A stretch of DNA of 21,040 bases from Chloroflexota bacterium (GCA_023434145.1 JAEYTI010000113.1:1-21040), one strand, 5' to 3'. Counted from the stretch's first letter, positions 6,112 to 15,412 are shown. A program made the numbers and translations. Notes: generated by a model not told the origin, from the letters alone.

Positions 6112-7305
6112 ATGCCATCTTCGTACAGATCACGCAGTCGCAAAACCTCTCGCCGCCGCAGCAGAAGTATCAGCCCGGCAGCCATCCTTCTTATCGTCAT
6201 TCTCATCGGCGGCGGCTTGCTGCTCTATGATGCCCTCATCTCCGGGCGGCTGACCGGCAGCGTGCCGCAGTTCGCAATCACGCCCACCAGCGGCGCCACC
6301 CTTCCGGCGGCTACCCAGCCCTCCGGCGCGGCTGGGACCACGCCGATACCTACCCTCGGCTCCGCGGTAGGAGCCGACAGCTTCATCCGCGTCTTTTTCA
6401 GCGATCCGGCAACCGGGCGCGGGCGAGGGCCTGATGACGAGCTGGTTGAGGCGATCAACCGCGCGCAGACCTCAGTGGATGTAGCGATCTATAATATTTC
6501 CCTGGAAAACGTTGCCGGCGCGCTGATTTCCGCTCAATCACGCGGGGTGCAGGTGCGCATGGTGATGGAATCAGAGTCGATGGACCGCAATGTGCCCTCC
6601 ACGCTCGCAGCGGCTGGCATCCCCATCATCGGCGACCGGCGCGAAGGGCTGATGCACAACAAGTTCACCATCATCGACGGGCAAGAAGTATGGACCGGCT
6701 CGATGAACTACACTTCCACAGCCGCGTACTCCGATAACAACAACATGGTGCAGATCCGCTCGGCGGAAGCCGCGCTGAATTACACCGTTGAATTCGAGGA
6801 AATGTTCCTCGACGACCTGTTCGGCAGGGATACCCGCGCCCGCACACCGCACCCGCGGATCGTCGTTGGCGGCGCGCCGGTGGAAGTTTACTTCTCGCCG
6901 GATGATGGTGTGTCGGAGCGCATCGAGGCGGAAATCCGCGCTGCCCAACAGAGCATCGACATGCTGGCGTACTCCTTCACCAGCGATCCCATCGCCGGCG
7001 CGCTGCTCGAAAAACACGCAGCGGATGTGCCCGTTCGGATCGTGTTCGACGAAAGCCAGGTACAATCCAACACCGGCGGTGAGTTTGAAAACCTGCGCCG
7101 CGCCGGTCTGGACGTGAAGCAGGACGGTATCAGCGGGCTGATGCACCACAAGGTGATCATCATCGACGGGAAAACGGTTATCACCGGCTCGTACAATTTC
7201 AGCGCCAGTGCCGAGCGGGCCAACGATGAAAACGTAATTATCATTCATTCTGAGCCGCTTGCGCAGGAATTTCTGCTAGAATTTAACAAGGTATGGCAGC
7301 ATTAA
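6112..7305 (+). CDS. Membrane-anchored phospholipase D-family protein with two HKD motifs
   Basis: A 397-residue member of the PLD superfamily, which hydrolyses or transfers phosphodiester bonds through a phospho-histidine intermediate. Two HxKx4D motifs are visible: H182, K184, D189 (HNKFTIID) and H345, K347, D352 (HHKVIIID), each followed by the usual TGS-x-N. A single chain therefore forms the active site. The N-terminus is Arg/Ser-rich, followed by one hydrophobic segment (about 23-40) and a Thr/Pro/Gly linker (about 55-85), which indicates a type II anchor with the catalytic domain outside the cell. Phospholipase, nuclease or cardiolipin-synthase-like activity cannot be separated by sequence alone; the length is nearer Nuc-like and uncharacterised PLD proteins than cardiolipin synthase. 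GGAG lies 4 bases before the start. The M20 peptidase gene follows after 51 bases. Confidence 0.85.
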   Translation: MPSSYRSRSRKTSRRRSRSISPAAILLIVILIGGGLLLYDALISGRLTGSVPQFAITPTSGATLPAATQPSGAAGTTPIPTLGSAVGADSFIRVFFSDPATGRGRGPDDELVEAINRAQTSVDVAIYNISLENVAGALISAQSRGVQVRMVMESESMDRNVPSTLAAAGIPIIGDRREGLMHNKFTIIDGQEVWTGSMNYTSTAAYSDNNNMVQIRSAEAALNYTVEFEEMFLDDLFGRDTRARTPHPRIVVGGAPVEVYFSPDDGVSERIEAEIRAAQQSIDMLAYSFTSDPIAGALLEKHAADVPVRIVFDESQVQSNTGGEFENLRRAGLDVKQDGISGLMHHKVIIIDGKTVITGSYNFSASAERANDENVIIIHSEPLAQEFLLEFNKVWQH

Positions 7306-7356
7306 CCCCATAAGTTCAAAAATCATCGCCCCCTCGTTCACCCCGAAAGGCACATT

Positions 7357-8837
<1,481 letters not shown>

Positions 8838-8838
<1 letters not shown>

Positions 8839-8879
8839 GATTTTCGAAAAACGCCCGTACGGGTGTTTTTAGAAAATCT
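8838..8879. terminator. Long near-palindromic terminator
   Basis: The left arm 8838-8857 (AGATTTTCGAAAAACGCCCG) and right arm 8860-8879 pair at 18 of 20 positions, including a G-U. The GC core ACGCCCG/CGGGTGT is followed by TTTTT on the plus strand and symmetrically on the minus strand. It begins at the last base of the M20 stop codon and ends 25 bases before the ATPase start, separating these two genes. Confidence 0.8.
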
Positions 8880-8904
8880 GCCCAAAAAATAAGGAGGGAA
8901 AGCT

Positions 8905-11397
8905 ATGCAGGACTATGAGAAGTTAGGCGTTTTTTACCTGGGCAAGGAATACGATCTGCAAACCCGGAAGGCAACCGACGACTTGCTACTGTACGATTCG
9001 AAGGATCTCGTCACGCACGCGGTGGTATTGGGGATGACCGGCTCTGGCAAGACCGGCCTGTGCATCAGCCTCATCGAAGAGGCTGCCATCGATGGCGTGC
9101 CTTCGATCCTCATCGATCCCAAGGGCGATCTCGCCAACCTGCTGCTCACCTTCCCAAACCTCACCCCACAAGACTTTTTGCCCTGGATTAACCTGGATGA
9201 CGCGCGCCAGAAGGGCGTTTCGCCCGAGGAATACGCCGCCAAACAGGCCAAACAGTGGTCGGATGGCATCACAAGCTGGGACCAGGACGGCGAGCGCATC
9301 CGCCGCCTGCAGGAGTCGGCTGAGTTCCGCATCTATACCCCCGCCTCCAGCGCGGGTATTCCGGTCTCCATTCTCAAGTCCTTCTCCGCGCCCCCGATCG
9401 AGATCATCGAAGACGGCGAGATGATGCGCGAGCGCATCTCTACCACCGTCACCAGCCTGCTTGGGCTGATTGGCATCGAGGCCGACCCGGTGCAGAGCCG
9501 CGAATTCATCTTGCTCTCCACCATCATCGACAATTTGTGGCGGCAAGGGCACGACCTGGACCTGGCGCAGCTGATCACCCATGTGCAGAACCCGCCGGTC
9601 AGCAAGATCGGCGTGCTCGATCTCGAAAGCTTCTACTCCTCCAAAGACCGCTTTGCCCTGGTAATGGCGCTCAACAACCTGATCGCCTCCCCGGGCTTTT
9701 CTGCCTGGCTGGAAGGTGAGGCGCTGGATATTGGCCAGATTCTTTACACACCGCAAGGCAAGCCGCGCGTGGCGATCTTCTCCATCGCCCACCTGAACGA
9801 CGCGCAGCGCATGTTCTTCGTCTCGCTGCTGCTCAACCAGGTTCTCGGCTGGATGCGCAGCCAATCTGGAACAACCAGCCTGCGCGCCCTGCTCTATATG
9901 GACGAGATTTTCGGCTTTCTGCCGCCGCTTAGCAACCCGCCCTCCAAAACACCCATGCTTACCCTGCTCAAGCAGGCGCGCGCCTTTGGGCTGGGACTGG
10001 TGCTAGCTACGCAGAACCCCGTGGATCTAGACTACAAAGCACTCTCCAATGCGGGCACATGGTTTATCGGACGCCTGCAAACCGAGCGCGACAAGGCCCG
10101 CGTGCTCGACGGTCTGGAAGGCGCAGCCGCAGCCTACGGCGGCGCGTTTAACCGTCAAGATATGGACCGCATCCTCTCGGGCCTGGGCAGCCGTGTCTTT
10201 CTGATGAACAATACCCACGAAGACGCCCCGGTGGTGATGACCGTTCGTTGGGTGCTCTCGTACCTGCGCGGGCCGCTTACTCGGGAACAGATCCGCAGCC
10301 TGATGGAGCCAATAAAGGATCAGTTGGTTTCAAGACCGGCAGCGTCAGATCGGGAACAAATCGCCACCTCGCCCATGCCCTCCTCCGCGCCAACCATGCC
10401 GATTGCGGCGGAAATGGCTGCGCAGCCTGCCGCGCGGGTAGATGCTCCGGCGAGTACACCACCCGCCCTGCCACCAGATGTTCCGCAGTACTACATCCCG
10501 ATACGCGGGCGCATGCCCCAGGGTTGCAAACTGGTATATCAGCCGCGCATCATTGGGGCAGCCCGGGTAGCGTTTGACCACGCGAAGTCACGGGTCAGCA
10601 CGGTGCAGCCGCACCAGTACCTTACCCGTGTAACCGACTCTGCTATCCCAGTAGAGTGGGAAGGCGCCGAAGAACTGGGAACGGATATCAGCGACCTGGA
10701 GCGCCGCCCTGAAGCAGCAGCCGCCCAGTACGCGCCGCTGCCATCTTCGGCGGGCAAAGCCAAAAACTACACCTCCTGGACGCGCGAGTTCGCCACATGG
10801 CTCTACGGCTCGCAAGCCCTCGACCTGCTCTACAGTCCAGGCACAAAAATGTTCTCCAAAGCCGGGGAAGACGAACGCGACTTCCGCTTGCGGCTGGGAC
10901 AGAGCGCCCGTGAACAGCGTGACAATGCGGTCGATGCGCTGCGCAAAAAATACACGCCCAAGATCACAACCTTGAAAGAGCGGCTGCGCAGAGCCGAAGC
11001 AACGGTTGAGAAGGAAAAAGAGCAGGCACGGCAGGCCGGTTTGCAGACCGCCATTTCCATCGGCGCGACGCTGCTGGGAGCCTTCACCGGGCGCAAGAGC
11101 TCACTGGTGGGCCGGGGCACCACCGCCGCGCGTGGCGTGGGCCGCTCGATGACCCAGAAACAAGACGTAGATCGCGCGGAAGAGTCGGTTGAAGCAATCA
11201 AAAAGCAGTTGGAAGCGCTGACCGCCGAGTTCGAGGCTGAGTCAGCAGCGCTTGCCACCCGCATCGATCCCTCTACCGAAGAACTGGAAACCGTAAGCGT
11301 CAGGCCGAAGAAGGCGGATATCACCGTGCAGATCGTCGCACTCGCCTGGGCGCCCTACTGGCAAGACGAAACAGGCTCAGTAGAACCGGCGTATTAG
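8905..11397 (+). CDS. HerA/FtsK-type ATPase with C-terminal coiled-coil region
   Basis: An 830-residue P-loop ATPase of the HerA-like class (DUF87/DUF853 type). Walker A is GMTGSGKT (residues 43-50), followed by IDPKGDL. Walker B is LLYMDE, with D333 and E334. ATQNP (368-372) is the sensor-like motif typical of HerA/FtsK ATPases. There is no N-terminal HAS barrel: the ATPase begins almost at once. After about residue 455 a Pro/Ala-rich linker leads to a second region containing two coiled coils (about 681-712 and 754-788) around a Gly/Ala-rich hydrophobic stretch (713-731), then a strand-forming C-terminus. Relatives pump or translocate DNA or proteins as hexamers; the role here is unknown. 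No NurA, SIR2 or DUF4297 partner lies nearby. AGGAGG lies 7 bases before the ATG. Confidence 0.85.
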   Translation: MQDYEKLGVFYLGKEYDLQTRKATDDLLLYDSKDLVTHAVVLGMTGSGKTGLCISLIEEAAIDGVPSILIDPKGDLANLLLTFPNLTPQDFLPWINLDDARQKGVSPEEYAAKQAKQWSDGITSWDQDGERIRRLQESAEFRIYTPASSAGIPVSILKSFSAPPIEIIEDGEMMRERISTTVTSLLGLIGIEADPVQSREFILLSTIIDNLWRQGHDLDLAQLITHVQNPPVSKIGVLDLESFYSSKDRFALVMALNNLIASPGFSAWLEGEALDIGQILYTPQGKPRVAIFSIAHLNDAQRMFFVSLLLNQVLGWMRSQSGTTSLRALLYMDEIFGFLPPLSNPPSKTPMLTLLKQARAFGLGLVLATQNPVDLDYKALSNAGTWFIGRLQTERDKARVLDGLEGAAAAYGGAFNRQDMDRILSGLGSRVFLMNNTHEDAPVVMTVRWVLSYLRGPLTREQIRSLMEPIKDQLVSRPAASDREQIATSPMPSSAPTMPIAAEMAAQPAARVDAPASTPPALPPDVPQYYIPIRGRMPQGCKLVYQPRIIGAARVAFDHAKSRVSTVQPHQYLTRVTDSAIPVEWEGAEELGTDISDLERRPEAAAAQYAPLPSSAGKAKNYTSWTREFATWLYGSQALDLLYSPGTKMFSKAGEDERDFRLRLGQSAREQRDNAVDALRKKYTPKITTLKERLRRAEATVEKEKEQARQAGLQTAISIGATLLGAFTGRKSSLVGRGTTAARGVGRSMTQKQDVDRAEESVEAIKKQLEALTAEFEAESAALATRIDPSTEELETVSVRPKKADITVQIVALAWAPYWQDETGSVEPAY

Positions 11398-11419
11398 GGA
11401 AAAACACCTCACCACCCAG

Positions 11420-11463
11420 CCACCCTCTCCATTTTTCTGTATGAAAAAAAATAGAGAGGGTGG
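11420..11463. terminator. Inverted repeat after the ATPase gene, probable transcript end
   Basis: The arms 11420-11436 and 11447-11463 (CCACCCTCTCC with ATTTTT against AAAAATAGAGAGGGTGG) pair at 16 of 17 positions with a 10-base loop. The T-run lies inside the stem, not after it, so termination efficiency is uncertain. It starts 22 bases after the ATPase stop codon. Confidence 0.5.
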
Positions 11464-11605
11464 ACTTATTCCGCATCAACCCCCAGGCAACTGGTGCGAT
11501 AAAGCCGCCAGGCGGGGTATGACTAGCCCTGGGGAAGTCCCTACACAAAAAATAGGATGGATCACCTGTTGATTCCGCTTTTCAGGGCGACTACTATCAA
11601 CCCAT
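11464..11605 (+). other. Gene-free stretch ahead of an orphan terminator: possible leader or small RNA
   Basis: No coding frame is convincing here. The stretch contains GCCGCCAGGCGG (about 11506-11517) and a CCCTGGGG/CCCAGGC-like partial pairing, then runs straight into the strong terminator at 11606-11636. I compared it by eye with common riboswitch cores and found no match. It could be a 5' leader with an attenuator for the downstream lipoprotein gene or an independent small RNA. Confidence 0.3.
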
Positions 11606-11636
11606 GCTGCGGGGGGCATACTCCCCGCAGCTTTTT
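11606..11636 (+). terminator. Strong intrinsic terminator with no adjacent upstream gene
   Basis: GCTGCGGGG (11606-11614) pairs perfectly with CCCCGCAGC (11623-11631), loop of 8, followed at once by TTTTT. It is oriented for plus-strand transcripts, lies 209 bases after the ATPase stop and 61 bases before the next start codon. Confidence 0.85.
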
Positions 11637-11697
11637 ATTGGTAAGGATGTACCTTAACAATAGAAACGTTATGTTTTTGAAAAGGAGTTGAATCGGT

Positions 11698-12990
11698 ATG
11701 AAGAAGAAGAGCTTTGTTCTCTCCCTCGTCGTGATCGGTGCGCTGCTGCTTGCAGCGTGCGGTGGCGCGGCAAATAACGGCAATGGGAATGGCATCATGC
11801 CTACCAGTGAATTTGGCGATGGCCTGGGCACCACCCCCGGCGCAGGTGATACCGGTGGCGAACTGGTGGATGAAACGCCTACAGTAGAGTTGGGTGATTC
11901 TGACGTTGACACCACTCCCACAGCGGATGCTGGTGCGGGCGAGGAAGTAGACTCTACCCCCACGGTTGACACTGGCGCTGGCGGCTCTGGCAGCATGGAT
12001 ACGACCCCGACCACGGAAGCAGGCACAGGCACCGACAGCACGCCTCAGGCGGGTGTCGGTAATGAAATGAGCAATTTTGTCCTGCTCTCCGATCTGCTCC
12101 AGGTTTCGGTGAATTCTGCCGACGGCCAGCAGGTTGGTTCGGTGGACGGTATTGTGATCAACCGCCCGATTGCTGAGACCAGCAGCACGTCTGGCTCAGA
12201 CACTGGAACCACCGGCAGCACTGCTATGGCCGCTGGTGATGCTCCAAGCATCGACTACGTATTGGTAAGTGTTGACGCCGGTACCGGCTCTGACACTTCT
12301 GGGGCGGGCACGGGCACCGGTTCTACGGATGCGACCGCCACCCCTGCCGCTGGCGGCTCTGACAGCACTGGTTCGGTTGGCACTGGCATGACCGGCGACG
12401 CCGTGGCTGTTCCGTGGGAGGCCTTCCGTACGCAGACTGGTGAAACTGCCGCTGGCAGCTCGGATATGGGTTCGCAATTCAATGTCCTCGTGCTCGATAT
12501 GGACTCGATGGCTCTTGCTGGCGCGCCGCGCTTCTCGGATGAGTCAACCCTTGCCGAGGGTTGGGACTCAGACGCTCAGGCGTACTGGTCTGGTCAGGGT
12601 CTCAGCATCCCCGCCACCGGCGCAGCCGATGCGCAGGGTGAGCCGGTTGTGATCCACGACACCCTCAGCAACATGAGCGTGACGAGCGACGATGGCCAGA
12701 GGTTCGGCCAGGTGACCGACTTTGTGGTCAACCTGACCACCGGCGAGCTGGCGTACGCCGTGATCTCCGGCTCTGACGCTGGTGCGGGCAGCTTCTACGC
12801 TGTCCCGGTAACCCACTTCCAGTGGAGCGGTGATGCCGCGATGGGTGGCCTGGGTGAATTCTCCGCGAGCTTCCCGCAGACCGCGTTTGACAGCGCCCCT
12901 TCGTTCACCTCGCTCGACGAGCTGGACATGAATGGTGACTGGAACAGCGAAATTGATACCTATTGGCAGTCCGCCGGTGGGAACCAATAA
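11698..12990 (+). CDS. Lipoprotein with two PRC-barrel-like modules (paralog 1)
   Basis: A 430-residue exported lipoprotein. Basic MKKK, a hydrophobic segment and the lipobox LLAAC put the acylated Cys at residue 21. Residues about 55-120 are a low-complexity spacer with recurring (D/E)-x-TPT units. Two PRC-barrel-like modules follow. Module 1 (from about 124) shows LLQVSVNSADGQQVGSVDG, then strand IDYVLVSVD and VAVPWEAF, separated by Ser/Thr/Gly-rich inserts. Module 2 (about 318-380) is uninterrupted: MSVTSDDGQRFGQVTDFVV, TTGELAYAVISG, FYAVPVTHFQW. PRC barrels bind small ligands or partner proteins, classically in photosynthetic reaction centres and RimM. An AAGGAG lies 10 bases upstream of the ATG. 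It is followed by a strong terminator and a paralog. Function is unknown; a role outside the membrane is inferred. Confidence 0.75.
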   Translation: MKKKSFVLSLVVIGALLLAACGGAANNGNGNGIMPTSEFGDGLGTTPGAGDTGGELVDETPTVELGDSDVDTTPTADAGAGEEVDSTPTVDTGAGGSGSMDTTPTTEAGTGTDSTPQAGVGNEMSNFVLLSDLLQVSVNSADGQQVGSVDGIVINRPIAETSSTSGSDTGTTGSTAMAAGDAPSIDYVLVSVDAGTGSDTSGAGTGTGSTDATATPAAGGSDSTGSVGTGMTGDAVAVPWEAFRTQTGETAAGSSDMGSQFNVLVLDMDSMALAGAPRFSDESTLAEGWDSDAQAYWSGQGLSIPATGAADAQGEPVVIHDTLSNMSVTSDDGQRFGQVTDFVVNLTTGELAYAVISGSDAGAGSFYAVPVTHFQWSGDAAMGGLGEFSASFPQTAFDSAPSFTSLDELDMNGDWNSEIDTYWQSAGGNQ

Positions 12991-12991
12991 A

Positions 12992-13057
12992 ACACAACAC
13001 GAAAGATGAAAAAAGCCGCTCAGCAATGGGCGGCTTTTTTCATCTTTCGTGTTGTGT
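12992..13057 (+). terminator. Terminator with perfect 28-bp stem
   Basis: The arms 12992-13019 and 13030-13057 pair at all 28 positions with a 10-base loop. The inner part GAAAAAAGCCGC against GCGGCTTTTTTC is a classic intrinsic terminator; the outer part (ACACAACACGAAAG against CTTTCGTGTTGTGT) extends the stem far beyond usual length. It begins two bases after the lipoprotein stop codon. Confidence 0.9.
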
Positions 13058-13139
13058 ATTGTGAGAATGATCCAACAAATGGGGTATTCCCCACCCACCG
13101 TCTCAAAATTCTCCACAAAAAGACGGGTGGTTTCCTGAA

Positions 13140-13168
13140 TTGTGGCAAAAGAACCGGGCACTTATCAT
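13140..13168 (+). promoter_or_regulatory. Candidate promoter for the second PRC-barrel lipoprotein
   Basis: TTGTGG (13140-13145), a 17-base spacer, then TATCAT (13163-13168). The -10 matches at 5 of 6 and the -35 only at TTG. It would give a leader of about 135 bases that includes an 8-bp hairpin AATGCTCT (13254-13261) with AGAGCATT (13276-13283) shortly before the ribosome binding site. Confidence 0.4.
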
Positions 13169-13310
13169 AGGAGTAAGTGGCAAAGCTGTCTACAGTTGCT
13201 TTTGTCCATGCTCTTGTTCCTTCGAGGAGGGGAATTCCTTGCGTTTCATCGTCAATGCTCTCCTGAAGCCCCGAAAGAGCATTTATCTCATAGGTTTGGA
13301 GAAGAACAAA

Positions 13311-14642
13311 ATGAGGAAGTATCGTTTTATCATATCGGTGCTGCTGATGGCAGCGGTTGTGCTCTCCGCATGCGGTGGGGCCAACACAGGAAATGGAAAT
13401 AACATGGAAGGCACTCCTGATACGGGAGTAGCAAATGAAACCCCCATCACCGGTGGTGAGGTTGATGTGACTCCCACACTGGCGCTGACCGACATAGTTG
13501 ATGAGTCACCGACGGTTGAGGCAACAGTTGATGCCACCGCGACCCCCGCCGAGGGCGCGGCTGTTGATACCACGCCAACTGCCCAGGTGCCTGTGACGGG
13601 TATCGATGAGGAGTGCAACCCCTATCTGCTCCGTAACTACCTCGCCTATAAGGTGGTTGATAACACCGGCAACCTGATCGGTGAAGTAGATGGTATTGTG
13701 ATCTACCGTGATGCTGCCCTGGGCATGAACACCACGAGCGCTGGCGAAGCCGGTATGGCTACCGCCACCCCTGGCACGGATGTTGTCGCGACCCCCACGG
13801 TTGATCCCGCCGCTGGCAGCATGGGCACAGGCTTGAGCGGCATGAACGCCGCCGACTATGGCGCTCCGATGGTTGCCTACGCGATCATCGACCTGGGTGA
13901 TACCACTCAGATGGGCGACCAGGACGTGCTGGTGCCGTTCTCGGCGCTCACCGCCCCTGAGGCGCACCTGCCAATTGTGGCCGGTGGCGAAGATGAAACC
14001 GGCATGACCGATCCTGCCGACGCTACGGCTACCCCGGCTGCCGGTGACGCTGCTGTCGCCACTCCCACGCTGGGTGTGGACGACCAGGGCAACTTCGTTG
14101 ACACCGCCTGCGTGCTGACCTTCAACGGTGAGATGGCAACCCTCATAGGAGCACCGCTGATGGAGAATGACAACTGGCCCGACCTCACCGTGGACGGCTG
14201 GAACGATGATTTCAACAATTACTGGACGACCAACGGCCAATCCGTTGACTTTGCTGGCCCAAACGGCGAAGCGATGGGCAACCCCGTGGTGCTGCGCGAT
14301 GGCTTCAATGACATCGATGTGGAAAACACCAACGGTGACGACATCGGCGAGATCGAAGACTTCGTGATTGACCCGTCGACCGGTCGCTTCCAGTACGCGG
14401 TGCTTGCCGCTGGCGGTTTCCTCGGCATTGGCGAGCGCTACATCCCCGTGCCTGTCAACCAGGTGTTGTGGGGCAACTTTGACGATGATCTTGAGGACAT
14501 GGGCGAGGTTGTGATCAACGTCCCCGAGGATGCCTGGGAATCTGCCCCGTCCTTCGATGACCTCAATCTGATCGACTTCACCGGCGATGCCTGGCACGCC
14601 GACGTGGATACTTTCTGGATGGATCTGAACCCAGCCCGGTAA
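13311..14642 (+). CDS. Lipoprotein with two PRC-barrel-like modules (paralog 2)
   Basis: A 443-residue paralog of the preceding lipoprotein with the same plan. The signal ends in lipobox LSAC (Cys21) and is followed by CGGAN and Asn/Gly-rich sequence, then a TPT-rich spacer. Module 1 (about 105-235) has VVDNTGNLIGEVDGIVIYR, then a long low-complexity insert, then VAYAIIDLGD and VLVPFSAL. Module 2 (about 324-390) is a good PRC barrel: NTNGDDIGEIEDFVIDPSTG, FQYAVLAAGGFLGIGERYIP, then VPVNQVLW. C102 and C267 flank module 1 and could form a disulfide outside the cell; the first paralog lacks them. I start at ATG 13311 because GGAG lies 9 bases upstream and the signal peptide begins there; the frame is open further upstream but the extension would bury the signal. 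Function is unknown. Confidence 0.75.
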   Translation: MRKYRFIISVLLMAAVVLSACGGANTGNGNNMEGTPDTGVANETPITGGEVDVTPTLALTDIVDESPTVEATVDATATPAEGAAVDTTPTAQVPVTGIDEECNPYLLRNYLAYKVVDNTGNLIGEVDGIVIYRDAALGMNTTSAGEAGMATATPGTDVVATPTVDPAAGSMGTGLSGMNAADYGAPMVAYAIIDLGDTTQMGDQDVLVPFSALTAPEAHLPIVAGGEDETGMTDPADATATPAAGDAAVATPTLGVDDQGNFVDTACVLTFNGEMATLIGAPLMENDNWPDLTVDGWNDDFNNYWTTNGQSVDFAGPNGEAMGNPVVLRDGFNDIDVENTNGDDIGEIEDFVIDPSTGRFQYAVLAAGGFLGIGERYIPVPVNQVLWGNFDDDLEDMGEVVINVPEDAWESAPSFDDLNLIDFTGDAWHADVDTFWMDLNPAR

Positions 14643-14688
14643 GATACGGTATCTGCTCAACCACCGGAAAGAAGAAAGAAGTGCAGGA

Positions 14689-14757
14689 ATTGAAAACGCT
14701 TCGCATTTTCAATACCTACAATATGAAGAGAGCCAGCCATGTGCTGGTTCTCCTCAT
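14689..14757. terminator. Two hairpins between convergent genes
   Basis: The second and stronger one pairs GAGAGCCAGC (14728-14737) with GCTGGTTCTC (14743-14752), one G-U, extended by ATGA (14723-14726) with TCAT (14754-14757). It works for both strands, with CTTCATATT following on the minus strand and CATCAAAA on the plus strand. The first pairs ATTGAAAA (14689-14696) with TTTTCAAT (14706-14713). They lie between the stops at 14642 (plus) and 14787 (minus). Confidence 0.55.
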
Positions 14758-14786
14758 CAAAAACACGCATCATTTATGAAAACCGG

Positions 14787-15191
14787 CTATTGTACTGAGA
14801 ATTCGATTGTCTGGTTGAGTTCATCGTTCAAATAGAGATCCACCTTATAGCTGCCGGCCGGCCATAGATTGCTGTTGGTCAGGTTGAACTCCAGGTTGCC
14901 GCTTCCCGATTCAACCGAGCTTTCATCGATGAGCGTGTTTGGATCGCTGCCCTCAACTTCCACAGCCGTCCACACTGCCCGCACCATGGTTCCATCTGGC
15001 GCGTTAGCAAGCCGCACCAGGCAGTAAAAGGTGTCTGAGGGCGCAAAGGTTGTCGTCGGCTGCGTTCCCTCGGCATCTCGCGCCATTACTGCCTCCGAGA
15101 TGCTGGCCGTGCTGGCGCTGAATTCACATGCCAGTGAGCTGAACACCAACGTGGAAAGAACAAGCAAAAACATCAAGCGCTTTTGAAGCAT
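14787..15191 (-). CDS. Small lipoprotein with a predicted beta-sandwich domain
   Basis: A 134-residue exported lipoprotein. The signal MLQKRLMFLLVLSTLVFSS leads to lipobox SLAC with Cys22. The mature part has a short linker and one domain beginning TTTFAPSDTFYCLVRL and ending WPAGSYKVDLYLNDELNQ, TIEFSVQ. The alternating hydrophobic pattern and the PAGSYKVDLYL strand look like a small immunoglobulin-like sandwich seen in uncharacterised bacterial and archaeal surface proteins; the exact family is not recognised. The frame is open for 32 codons upstream, but ATG 15191 has AGGAGGT at about 6-base spacing, which decides the start. It is convergent with the PRC-barrel gene and divergent from the HTH regulator, which might control it. 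A weak minus-strand TATGAT lies at 15235-15240. Confidence 0.75.
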   Translation of the reverse strand: MLQKRLMFLLVLSTLVFSSLACEFSASTASISEAVMARDAEGTQPTTTFAPSDTFYCLVRLANAPDGTMVRAVWTAVEVEGSDPNTLIDESSVESGSGNLEFNLTNSNLWPAGSYKVDLYLNDELNQTIEFSVQ

Positions 15192-15275
15192 TTGGACCTC
15201 CTGAAATATATCCCCTAGTGTGATCCCCCACAAAATCATACGACAAAAGATCGTCCCCTGGCAGGGGGATTTTCG

Positions 15276-15295
15276 AGTGATTGTCACTTTTGACA
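15276..15295. promoter_or_regulatory. Overlapping inverted repeats in a divergent control region, candidate operator
   Basis: AGTGA-TTG-TCACT (15276-15288) overlaps TGTCA-CTTT-TGACA (15282-15295). Both are perfect over 5 bp. They lie 24 bases upstream of the -35 box of the HTH gene promoter and between the two divergent genes, a typical site for a regulator. The short arm length means chance is possible. Confidence 0.35.
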
Positions 15296-15318
15296 GTATG
15301 TTTTGGCCTACCGCCGGA

Positions 15319-15347
15319 TTGACAAAGCTACGTCAACTCCGTATGAT
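15319..15347 (+). promoter_or_regulatory. Near-consensus sigma70 promoter of the HTH regulator
   Basis: A perfect TTGACA (15319-15324), a 17-base spacer, then TATGAT (15342-15347, 5 of 6). The predicted start near 15354 gives a leader of about 60 bases to the ATG at 15413. Confidence 0.75.
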
Positions 15348-15412
15348 CGTTTTCGTAGAACGGATTTTCTACACCACCGACACCCCAAATGCTCACGATC
15401 ATGGAGAATACA

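Noticed and set aside
8905..11397. Phage-defence ATPase
   Set aside because: HerA-type ATPases occur in several defence systems, but no nuclease, SIR2, DUF4297 or other effector lies on either side; neighbours are peptidase and lipoprotein genes.
11872..12055. Repeated TPT-coding units considered as a tandem DNA repeat or CRISPR
   Set aside because: The repetition is in the protein spacer; codons vary and there are no equal-length direct repeats or spacers.
13506..14660. 384-residue minus-strand open frame opposite the second PRC lipoprotein
   Set aside because: It is a shadow of a high-GC gene: the plus frame has a signal peptide and domain motifs while the minus frame has none.
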